Assembly: GCF_039994875.1 (NCBI RefSeq)
Contig: NZ_CP121196.1
Span: forward strand, 5,704,001 to 5,768,000
DNA length: 64,000 nucleotides
DNA from: Telmatobacter sp. DSM 110680
GTDB lineage: Bacteria; Acidobacteriota; Terriglobia; Terriglobales; Acidobacteriaceae
Direction: 5' to 3'
A model generated the notes under the pieces. The model had not been told where the DNA came from and searched no databases. It saw only the letters and a list, made by a program, of their open reading frames with translations. This document shows positions 43,960 through 51,535 of the stretch, piece by piece (positions within the stretch are counted from its first letter, which is position 1; every line of letters starts with the position of its first letter). The position numbers and the translations under genes were made by a program.

Positions 43960-45282
43960 TTACTCGACCAGTGTGAGAACTCTGTTCAGGGTTGTCGTCG
44001 GATTCGCCTGGTCGTAGCTGTGGGGGACCGTGAACGTTGAGGCCTTGTCGTAGAGTTGGCCGGCAACCAGACCCACCGCAGTTACGCCGCCGCCGTGGTC
44101 CTGCAGGTAGACCTGGGCACCAGGCGCATAGATGTAGCCATCCATCACTTCGTTATTGCTGCCAAACTGCACCTGAAGTTGCGTGGTGTTCGTTGATGGC
44201 TGGAAAATTGCAATACCGTTATAGGTGCCCGCGGTCGGCGAATAAACATTCAGAAGTGAGTTGGAACCCTGGTTCAGTGTGCCGCTGCCGACATCGAGCA
44301 CTGCGCCAACGGTAGCCGGTGAGGATGCGAAAGTATTTGTGTTCACGTTATACGCGGGACCGGAACCAAAGGTGACGGTGGCACCGACTCCGATGCTTAC
44401 GCCGTTCTCGAAGTAGTAGACCGTTCCAGAGGCTGCTCCTGGAAGCGTGACTGTGCCGGAGATCGAAGGGTTACTTCCTGAAAAACAAACCACTCCGCCA
44501 ATCGGACTCGGAATCGTCGTTGATGACGTAATGGAGTTTCCACTGACCGTATTCCCGGCCGAGCAGTTACTGCTCGTGGGACCTGCAAGGTTTCCCCAAG
44601 GGCTCTTGCGAGTCCCAGAGTTCATCGTAGGTGTAACCCCGTTTGGTACGTGCTGGAGCGTGGCATTTCCAACCACGTCAACAAACGGAGCATTGATCGT
44701 GCCGGCGCCACCGGTTACGGACATGGCGTCCGTTGTGTTTGAGTTCACGTAAATTCCGCAGTTCGGCGATTCGATGTCATACTTGCCCTGAACGGCAAGG
44801 TCGTTTCCACTTGGATTCATTAGCCAGATGCAGGCTTGACCGTTCGTCGGCATTGCCGCCACCGCCCTGGCATTCACCGCCATCGAACCCGATCGGAAAA
44901 TCATGGATGCCGGTTGCGCTACAACCGCCTCCACGAAGGTTCCCGTTGCAGCCGTGTTGGGTCCGGATTGAGGTGGGATGTTGACGCAAATCGTTGTACC
45001 CGACGCGCTGCAGACCCCTGACGTACTGGTTGTGCAACTCCCCGTAAAACCGTTAGTCGCAGCGGCCGCGCAAGCAGCTGTGCGCGCTGAGGAAACCGAC
45101 TGATTGTAAAGGTAGTCCGCCGCTCCGGCGATCGCTGCCGCGTCGGCCGCAGTCTGTATCTCCCGGCGCGTATGGAAGAGCACGCCTACATCCAAAGCGA
45201 GCGCCATAAAGCCCAGCAGTCCAGAAGCGCAAACAGCGGTTAATACCAGGGTTTGACCTTCTTCATTTCTTAAAAGCTTCAT
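43960..45282 (-). CDS. TadG-like pilus-associated protein (cassette A)
   Basis: 440 residues from the ATG at 45282 with AAGG upstream. The N-terminal TadG domain reads NEEGQTLVLTAVCASGLLGF, MALALDVGVLFHTRREIQTA and ADAAAIAGAADYL. Residues about 160-440 are Gly/Ser/Thr/Asn-rich with beta-strand repeats, likely an extended surface domain; near the end are GYIYAPGAQVYLQD and a VPHSYDQANPTTTLNRV tail. Role by family: anchoring or tip part of a Tad-like fibre. First gene of cassette A. Confidence 0.82.
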   Translation of the reverse strand: MKLLRNEEGQTLVLTAVCASGLLGFMALALDVGVLFHTRREIQTAADAAAIAGAADYLYNQSVSSARTAACAAAATNGFTGSCTTSTSGVCSASGTTICVNIPPQSGPNTAATGTFVEAVVAQPASMIFRSGSMAVNARAVAAMPTNGQACIWLMNPSGNDLAVQGKYDIESPNCGIYVNSNTTDAMSVTGGAGTINAPFVDVVGNATLQHVPNGVTPTMNSGTRKSPWGNLAGPTSSNCSAGNTVSGNSITSSTTIPSPIGGVVCFSGSNPSISGTVTLPGAASGTVYYFENGVSIGVGATVTFGSGPAYNVNTNTFASSPATVGAVLDVGSGTLNQGSNSLLNVYSPTAGTYNGIAIFQPSTNTTQLQVQFGSNNEVMDGYIYAPGAQVYLQDHGGGVTAVGLVAGQLYDKASTFTVPHSYDQANPTTTLNRVLTLVE

Positions 45283-45686
45283 AGCCACCTTCTCTCAGCT
45301 CGCAGCCAATCTGAAGTCGAACAGCGATTCCTCGGGCAGTCTCAGATGCAGACAGCAAAGCGCTTGAGCAAAGCTCAATTAACATGGCCCGGGGGGAAAC
45401 TGGAGTTGATTCTATGAACGGTGTACGGGGGCAGCAAGTCATAATGGGTACTTTATGATTACTTAAGTTCTAGAATTGGCGACGTAATGTAAAGGCCCTG
45501 TTTTGGAAGGAAATAGGCGGGTCAGAGACCCCAAGTGAGGCCGACGGCCAAGAGCCCCGCGGCTGCCATATTCAAGCCACATGTAGGTTTCACATGGGCC
45601 TGAAGATGACCCGACTCAAACCACTCAATCGCAATGACATGTTCACCAACCTCACTTACGTGCTTCCATTCGTAAGGTCTTGTGGT
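45283..45686. other. Inter-cassette region A/B
   Basis: 404 bases without a gene. On the plus strand: TTGAGC-AAA-GCTCAA hairpin (45364-45378) and TCATAA...TTATGA inverted repeat (45439-45458) in an AT-rich patch (45430-45490) that could be the cassette A promoter when read on the minus strand. CTGCATC occurs here and in the next inter-cassette region. Confidence 0.4.
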
Positions 45687-46232
45687 TTACTGCGAAACCA
45701 CCATATTGGAGGTTGAGCTCAGCGTTAGCGGAATCTGTTTTATGAACGGGATGTTCAATGGATAGCTCAAGCTGACAGCCACGCTAACCATGTTTCCGGG
45801 GTCCTTTGTTCCGGAGCAAGGCTGTGCGGACCAGGTCGTCACACCGGAGGTCGTCGTCGCAGTGCACCAGGTTGCGGATGCGGTCAAGCTACCGGAATAG
45901 GGGAACCCTAGGCTCCGCACATAGGTCTGAATATCCGCAGACGAGGCTCCGCAATGGTCCAGATTCGGGGTGTTCGTGGAACACTGCGATCCGCGTACGA
46001 TGGCCCATCTCGCCCCTTCCCGCGCTGCATCGTTCACGTAGTTATATGCATATAACGCAATCGAAACCTGAAAAATCCCAAACAGCATGGCAAGCAAAAG
46101 CGAGCTTACAAGGGCCATCTCCACGAGTGCCGAGCCTTGGTCGCGCCATGCATGTTGCAGCACCCACTCCACGAGATTCCCGCTGGGCTGCGCTTTCTTC
46201 GACTTCACGCGATTCCGAGAATATCTGAGCAT
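45687..46232 (-). CDS. TadE-like pilus protein, type 2 (cassette B)
   Basis: 181 residues from the ATG at 46232 with GGAAGGTGAG upstream, 17 bases after the stop of the preceding gene. Core QGSALVEMALVSSLLLAMLF, then GIFQVSIALYAYNYVNDAAR and EGARWAIVRGSQC. Cysteine pairs CSTNTPNLDHC and a later WCTATTTSG...QPC; end SSTSNMVVSQ. Same plan as 42887-43429. Confidence 0.85.
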   Translation of the reverse strand: MLRYSRNRVKSKKAQPSGNLVEWVLQHAWRDQGSALVEMALVSSLLLAMLFGIFQVSIALYAYNYVNDAAREGARWAIVRGSQCSTNTPNLDHCGASSADIQTYVRSLGFPYSGSLTASATWCTATTTSGVTTWSAQPCSGTKDPGNMVSVAVSLSYPLNIPFIKQIPLTLSSTSNMVVSQ

Positions 46233-46249
46233 CAACTCACCTTCCAGTT

Positions 46250-46783
46250 CTAGCAATTCAGGCATTTCTGCACCGTGGTGTGGCTCAGCGTGAACGTAGT
46301 GGGAAGTGCCTTGATCTGGATACCGGGCGAGAATGTGATGGAACTCGTCACGTTCAAAATGGTCTCAATGTGATCGCCTGAATTCGTCTGACAATCGGTG
46401 TTTTTGCAAGTCGGCCCCGCTGCATTGCTGGTTCCGGTGCACGATGCGCCGCTCGAACACATACCCGAAATCAAAACAGTCGTAGTCACACCATTGAGGC
46501 CAGAAGCTTCGATCGCCGCAGCCTTCTGGATACCGCCATTCTGAGCACTACTGTTGTCGTAGTCCGCAGCCGTAGTTGAATTCTGAGCTCCATATTGCGC
46601 AGCGGCTCTTGAAGCGTTGGTGATTTCGATGGACGTGTAAGCAATGCGTGCCAGTTCCACCGAGCCCGCAAGAAGCAGCGTCAGCACCGGCATCGTCAGC
46701 GCAAACTCCACCAGCGCTCCACCACTGTCATGGCCTCGCCACTTTTTGAGAGTTGCAAATATTCCAAACCAATTGCGTGCCAC
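46250..46783 (-). CDS. TadE-like pilus protein, type 1 (cassette B)
   Basis: 177 residues from a GTG at 46783 with AGGAGG upstream. Core GGALVEFALTMPVLTLLLAG, then SVELARIAYTSIEITNASRA and AAQYGAQNS. Type 1 ending NVTSSITFSPGIQIKALPTT and FTLSHTTVQKCLNC, with extra cysteines (MCSSGASC, CKNTDC). Middle gene of cassette B, 11 bases after the TadG-like gene. Confidence 0.84.
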   Translation of the reverse strand: MARNWFGIFATLKKWRGHDSGGALVEFALTMPVLTLLLAGSVELARIAYTSIEITNASRAAAQYGAQNSTTAADYDNSSAQNGGIQKAAAIEASGLNGVTTTVLISGMCSSGASCTGTSNAAGPTCKNTDCQTNSGDHIETILNVTSSITFSPGIQIKALPTTFTLSHTTVQKCLNC

Positions 46784-46794
46784 TTGGGTTCCTC

Positions 46795-48327
46795 CTATTC
46801 CACCAGGGTGATGACCGTGAAAGGCGTTGTGGTGGGGTTGGCTGGGCTGTAGTTGTTGATGTAAAGATCAGAAGCTTTGACGAAAAGCCCGTCAGCGATC
46901 AGGCCAGTGGCGTAAACGGCTCCGGCATTATCCTGCAATTCCACATATGCGGCTGGCGCGTAAACGATCCCGTCGAATACTGAGCCGCTCGATCCACGCT
47001 GAATCAGCAGGCACGGGTCAACAGGACTCGCCGGGCAATGGACTCCACCAGTTGTATTGGTGCTTGGCTGCATCAGGGCTATCGAGTTGTAAGTCCCTGA
47101 AGTCGGCGCATAAATAGTGAGGGCGGCATTGCCCTGGCTCAGGCTTCCACCGGCCACATCCAGCACGGCGCTGATAGTCTTCGAGGGATCGAACGGACCA
47201 TTGGTTGGCGGCGTCCCGTTGTATGAGCCGAAGCTCACGGCGCCATTCAGCGTCACGCCGTGCTCAAAGACATATAAAACACCATCCCCTTGGACGCCCG
47301 CTAACGCAACGCCGTCGTCGATCGTCACGCCGCCTGCGTTCGTGAAGCAAACAACATTGTTACTCGAAGACCCGTTGACTGAAGCTTCCTTGATCTTGGT
47401 GCTGCCGCTCGTCGTCGATACCGTGACCTCGCTTTGAGAAATCGAAGAAGTGCAGCCTGTGGAAGGTATACCCGGTAGATTGAGTGGAATCGGAGGAGTG
47501 ATCGGCGAAACACCGGTATGAGTTTTGTTGGGATCGAGACTGGACGCTCCCGAATCCGGACCCACAATGTTCAGGCTGGCAGCATCCACAGCTGTATTGC
47601 CATTGCCTTCCACTGCGGTTGACGATTTCGAATTCACGTAGACACCGCAGTTGACGGCATGAATCGTGCCATTGCCCTTCATGAAGAGGGCATCCGACAT
47701 CGAAGAATCCATCAGGTAAACACAGTCCGTGCTGATTCCACGAGACGCCGCCACGGCCCGCGCGCTTATCTTCACGCTTGAGAACCCGAACAGGGACATG
47801 AATGCCGTGGGGTTTGGCTGAGTAACGATCGCCTCGGTGAAGGTGGTGCTCGTGTTCGGTCCTAGCTGCGGCGGGGTATTGATGCAGATATTTGTCCCGC
47901 TGAGACCGGTGCAGGTGCTGGCGGTGTTGCACGTACCCGAAATGCCATTTGAAGTAGCGGCCGCGCAACCCATCGTCTTAGCCGACGACGCCGAGCCGTA
48001 ATAGTAGTAGTCCAGCGCCCCCGCAGTGGCCGCCGCGTCTGCTGCGCTCTGGAGATTGCGCTTGGCACGGAACAATAAGCCGACATCAATCGCCAGGCCC
48101 ATGAAACCGAACAGAGCCGCCATTAGGAATGCCGTAAATACCAGAGCCTGTCCGCTCTCAACGCCTCTGCCGTTCGCGTTGAGCTTCCCCGCAAGCGCAC
48201 GAAAGGCTAATCCAGACTGAAGCTTCAGTGATTTTAGATGTCCGTTTAGGAAGCCCTCGGTCCCGGTAACCCCGTTATTCGCGAGAGTTCTACAGTCCTT
48301 TGTTTTCCCACGCTCATCAAGTCCCAT
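46795..48327 (-). CDS. TadG-like pilus-associated protein (cassette B)
   Basis: 510 residues, TGGAGG before the ATG. A longer N-terminus of about 55 polar residues precedes ESGQALVFTAFLMAALFGFM and GLAIDVGLLFRAKRNLQSAA. The C-terminal region (residues about 215-510) is Gly/Ser/Thr-rich beta structure, with GIVYAPAAYVELQD and NNYSPANPTTTPFTVITL near the end, alike in place and sequence to cassette A. First gene of cassette B. Confidence 0.82.
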   Translation of the reverse strand: MGLDERGKTKDCRTLANNGVTGTEGFLNGHLKSLKLQSGLAFRALAGKLNANGRGVESGQALVFTAFLMAALFGFMGLAIDVGLLFRAKRNLQSAADAAATAGALDYYYYGSASSAKTMGCAAATSNGISGTCNTASTCTGLSGTNICINTPPQLGPNTSTTFTEAIVTQPNPTAFMSLFGFSSVKISARAVAASRGISTDCVYLMDSSMSDALFMKGNGTIHAVNCGVYVNSKSSTAVEGNGNTAVDAASLNIVGPDSGASSLDPNKTHTGVSPITPPIPLNLPGIPSTGCTSSISQSEVTVSTTSGSTKIKEASVNGSSSNNVVCFTNAGGVTIDDGVALAGVQGDGVLYVFEHGVTLNGAVSFGSYNGTPPTNGPFDPSKTISAVLDVAGGSLSQGNAALTIYAPTSGTYNSIALMQPSTNTTGGVHCPASPVDPCLLIQRGSSGSVFDGIVYAPAAYVELQDNAGAVYATGLIADGLFVKASDLYINNYSPANPTTTPFTVITLVE

Positions 48328-48770
48328 CGAAAACCTCCAGGTGGACTTTGATCGACGCCGCTAAGGCGCGATTTGCGCTGTCGGACTTTCGCGGCCTCAA
48401 CGCCGGCTAAAAATTCGGCAGTACACCAAGCGTCGCCAACTGTCGGAAGGGATTAATGGCTATTACCGGGACATAGTACCGGCATCGGTGGAAAACGCCT
48501 GATGCAGACACTTTCTGCTCTTCGCGCGCGCCAGACAATGCCACTAACGGGTTAATTACTTAACGGGTTACGACAAGTGCTTGTCAGGCACGTGAAATCA
48601 ACGAGTTGTGGGTACGTAGGGAACGTTACCCTGACCATCTCGTCGACATGTCAGAAAAGAGAAGGGATCGGGGTGGTGCGGACAAGGGGCGCCGGATATT
48701 AACGCCAAAAGCAGGACTTGAATAGCAGCGCTCGCGATCTGGCCACGACGCCGCAACGCACCGTCATTGC
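48328..48770. other. Inter-cassette region B/C
   Basis: 443 bases without a supported gene. It holds TAACGGGTTA twice (48545-48554 and 48561-48570), GACAAG-TG-CTTGTC (48572-48585), and near the cassette B start a G/C-rich structured stretch (48355-48415) whose minus strand reads GCCGCGAAAGTCCGACAGCG then GCGGCG. These are probable control sequences of cassette B. Confidence 0.45.
48545..48585. repeat. Direct repeat and palindrome upstream of cassette B
   Basis: Two exact copies of TAACGGGTTA with a 16-base period, followed at once by the inverted repeat GACAAG TG CTTGTC. The layout, tandem sites plus a palindrome about 220-240 bases before the gene, is typical of regulator-binding clusters. 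Confidence 0.55.
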
Positions 48771-49313
48771 TTACTGGGATATGGTCATCTGCGAGGTACT
48801 CGTGAGAGTAAACGTGTGAGAGGGCACCCCTGGGACACTGAGGGTGTATGGGTAATTGATTGTGACTTGAACGATGTCTCCGGGAACGTTGTTAGTGTTT
48901 GTGGTGGAAGTAGTGCATGTCGTCGTCGCGCTTCCTGGGGCCGAGGCAAGATATGCCACGCAAACGTCTGCAGCGGTGATGCTAATTCCGGGAAAGTTCA
49001 GACTGGCAACATAGTTCTGAACATTGGCCACGCTAGCAACGCATCCCGAGGAGCTGTATGAAGAACAAGGGACGTCCCAGCCCCCTCCGCGGACAATTGC
49101 ATAACGGGTGCCCTCATGAGCGGCATTAGCCAAAAAATGATACGAATACACCGCCAAAGTACCCTCAAACACGCCGAAAATAAGCGAGCTCAACAGCACA
49201 AAGGAAATTGCGGTCTCGACTAGGGACCCACCCTGTTCGTCGTGCCACAGACGCCTCAAACTGCTCAATAGGAGCGCGTTCTTATGCAGTCGAATTGTGC
49301 CTGGAATTCTCAA
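48771..49313 (-). CDS. TadE-like pilus protein, type 2 (cassette C)
   Basis: 180 residues from a TTG at 49313 that overlaps the preceding stop (TTGA). Core GGSLVETAISFVLLSSLIFG, then VFEGTLAVYSYHFLANAAHE and GTRYAIVRGGGW. Cysteines in VPCSSYSSSGC, ADVCVAY, TTCTTS; end LTSTSQMTISQ. Same architecture as the type 2 genes of cassettes A and B. Last gene of cassette C. Confidence 0.84.
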   Translation of the reverse strand: MRIPGTIRLHKNALLLSSLRRLWHDEQGGSLVETAISFVLLSSLIFGVFEGTLAVYSYHFLANAAHEGTRYAIVRGGGWDVPCSSYSSSGCVASVANVQNYVASLNFPGISITAADVCVAYLASAPGSATTTCTTSTTNTNNVPGDIVQVTINYPYTLSVPGVPSHTFTLTSTSQMTISQ

Positions 49314-49825
49314 TTTGGGAGCACCCTCATTTCAGAATATCCGTGGATCGTGTAGGAACCCGGCAGAGAAGTCACATTGAAAATAGGATTGATCGTTGCC
49401 TGGGTGGAGACAGTAACGTAGCTCACCACGCGATACGTGGTTGTGCCGCTCGTCCCGCTGCAGGCCACGATTGTTGGATCGGTGCAGGCAACGGTCCCAC
49501 TGCTTGGGGAATACGTTGGAGTGCTGCCGGTCGCAAGTGCCTCACAAACGCAGCCGGTGCCTGGTGTCACCGCGAGACTGCCCAGATCAGGAGCGTCATT
49601 TTTTGCTTCCTGAATGATCGAATTGGTTGCTGCAGAGTTGCCCGAGTTCGTGCTACCGTAGGACGCCCCGGCGCGCGCCGCGTTCTGCACTTCAATGGCG
49701 AAATGTGCGACCCGTCCCAATTCAAATGCGCCGGTCAGCAGGAGCAGGAATAGCGGCGCCGCCAAAGCCACCTCCACCAGTGCCGACCCGCTACTGTCAC
49801 TGAATCTAAGCTTCATCGCACTCAC
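49310..49825 (-). CDS. TadE-like pilus protein, type 1 (cassette C)
   Basis: 171 residues, GAGGAG before the ATG. Core SSGSALVEVALAAPLFLLLL, then TGAFELGRVAHFAIEVQNAA and RAGASYGSTNSG. Type 1 ending VTVSTQATINPIFNVTSLPG and SYTIHGYSEMRVLPN. Its stop is overlapped by the TTG of the following type 2 gene, so translation is coupled. Confidence 0.85.
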   Translation of the reverse strand: MSAMKLRFSDSSGSALVEVALAAPLFLLLLTGAFELGRVAHFAIEVQNAARAGASYGSTNSGNSAATNSIIQEAKNDAPDLGSLAVTPGTGCVCEALATGSTPTYSPSSGTVACTDPTIVACSGTSGTTTYRVVSYVTVSTQATINPIFNVTSLPGSYTIHGYSEMRVLPN

Positions 49826-49857
49826 TCCTCAAACGAACAATTTCACGAACAGCTCGA

Positions 49858-51276
49858 TCAGTACACGAGCCCGATTCTTGCAACGGGCGAATAGGATGGG
49901 CTGTAACCATTTATGGTGATGGTTGCCGATTGCGCGCAGAAATTGCCGATAATAACGTCATTGTTCATGGTTGTATTTGAACCCTGGTCCTGAACAAACA
50001 GCTGCATATACGGTGCGTAGATAACTCCATTCAACGTGGTGCTGCTGCTGCCGAAATTGAGATATATTTCACCAGGGTTGCCGTAGTTGTTCCCCTTACC
50101 GTGCGAACAGGTATAAGTGCCGTTATTGTTGCTGCCATCGCTCGGCGCGTCGATCAGGATTCCGCAAAACGGGTTCGTGCTTAGCAGACAGCTCGTCTGA
50201 TAGCCGGGAGGACTGAGGGACAGGGTTCCGTTATTGGCGAAGTCAAACGGAGTATTGCCAGCCAGATAGAGCGTGACACTGGCCCCCGTCACGTTGCCGC
50301 TGATGGTCGGTCCGTTCCCGCTATTCACAGCACCGTCGAAGACATAAATCGTGTTCGCCTGCAAGGTGCCGCTGAGAGTGCCATTGAGCGCGCCGTTGGT
50401 CCCGCTGGTATTCCCGTCATAGATGCAGCTCATGCCAGTGGCGGAGGCAGGCGCGGTGCAAGTATGGTGGACGGTGTCGATCGTCGGTTGATTCGCTGCC
50501 TGCTGAAGCTGAGGTAGGGGATCGTTCGTGGGAGGAGCATTCTGCACCTCCGTTCCGGTAATGCTGGAGCTGCCTTGGTTCTGAATAGTGCCCGACGCGG
50601 CGACGTATTTGGCGTCGATGTTTGCGTGTCCTCCCATGTCCACGTTGCCATTGATGGTTACGCCGCAACTCGTCCCGAAGACTTCGGAACTTCCACCCAT
50701 CGTCCCTGCGGGATCGGCATAGTTGCCGCCATTCTGAACATCGAAACAGCCTGAGGCCTGAAGCTGATCTGAAGCAATCGCTGCGGCGGTGACATTGATG
50801 GTCGGAAAATGGAAGAGGCTCATGAAGAACGTGGGCGTGTTGAACGTCACAATAGCCTGAACGTAACCAGCACTATTAAAACCTGAAACACCAATATTCG
50901 GGCTTACTGAAAGAGCCAGAGTGACGCCGTTCGCGGAATTGAGTACACCGCTCGCCGACCCCGGAGCGTAGCCATTCAATGTGGCGTCTTTCGCGGCCGC
51001 ATTCCACATCCCCGTGGTTACGGTCGAAGGAGTGCCCTCATACAAGGCTTCAAACGCTCCAGCAATTGCTGCGCTGTCGGCGACTGACTGCGCGATTCTC
51101 TTCTGGCGCAGCATGACTCCGGCGTCCGTTGCGAGAGCCATGAAGCCGAGCAGCACGGTCATGCTCAGCGCTGTTAAGACCAGGGCTTGCCCTCCTTCGT
51201 TTCGCGCGGATCGCAAGCCGTTCTTGAAGGCCGTCATTGCCGGGACGTGTTCACTCTGGCCACGGAACCATTTCAT
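49858..51276 (-). CDS. TadG-like pilus-associated protein (cassette C)
   Basis: 472 residues from the ATG at 51276 with GGAGG six bases upstream. N-terminal core NEGGQALVLTALSMTVLLGF, then MALATDAGVMLRQKRIAQSV and ADSAAIAGAFEAL. The C-terminal part is Gly/Asn/Ser/Thr-rich with SGTLQANTIYVFDGAVNSGN, GVIYAPYMQLFVQDQ and a GYSPSYSPVARIGL end, paralogous to the other two TadG-like proteins. First gene of cassette C; a structured leader lies upstream. Confidence 0.82.
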   Translation of the reverse strand: MKWFRGQSEHVPAMTAFKNGLRSARNEGGQALVLTALSMTVLLGFMALATDAGVMLRQKRIAQSVADSAAIAGAFEALYEGTPSTVTTGMWNAAAKDATLNGYAPGSASGVLNSANGVTLALSVSPNIGVSGFNSAGYVQAIVTFNTPTFFMSLFHFPTINVTAAAIASDQLQASGCFDVQNGGNYADPAGTMGGSSEVFGTSCGVTINGNVDMGGHANIDAKYVAASGTIQNQGSSSITGTEVQNAPPTNDPLPQLQQAANQPTIDTVHHTCTAPASATGMSCIYDGNTSGTNGALNGTLSGTLQANTIYVFDGAVNSGNGPTISGNVTGASVTLYLAGNTPFDFANNGTLSLSPPGYQTSCLLSTNPFCGILIDAPSDGSNNNGTYTCSHGKGNNYGNPGEIYLNFGSSSTTLNGVIYAPYMQLFVQDQGSNTTMNNDVIIGNFCAQSATITINGYSPSYSPVARIGLVY

Positions 51277-51535
51277 TGAAGACCTCCATTGCACAATTGA
51301 TTCGATTATCTGGAGAAGGCAGGCCCGAATGCATCACTTCTGGATGCATGATTATCGAATCTGGCGGGGCCGAAAGCAACGGAAATATGCAGAATAGCCG
51401 CTACTTACGGGCCTCTTGCGGTAACTCTTCGAGTGGAGAAAGTCATACCGACGAAGGTTACCTGTGTCTCGCCTAAGCCGGCAGAATTCTGCTATTCCCA
51501 CGCAGGACTTGAAGTTAGCGCCGGCATCGCGTTAG
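51277..51535. promoter_or_regulatory. Leader and promoter region of cassette C
   Basis: 259 bases between gcvPB and cassette C. Outer arms GATTCGATTATC (51299-51310) and GATTATCGAATC (51350-51361) pair with one mismatch and enclose ATGCATC/GATGCAT (51329-51335 and 51343-51349). A second hairpin, GGTAACTCTTCG...CGAAGGTTACC, spans 51420-51462. On the minus strand both precede the cassette C start, the first ending about ten bases before its ribosome site. Confidence 0.5.

Noticed and set aside
48480..48600. Sigma-54 promoter for the tad-like cassettes
   Set aside because: CTGGCGCGCGCGAAG has GG but no GC at the right distance; other gaps show none.
51361..51480. Cyclic di-GMP riboswitch upstream of cassette C
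   Set aside because: A few short pieces (ACACAGG, GTAGCGG) recall the GEMM motif, but their order and pairing do not fit; kept only as an unnamed hairpin.
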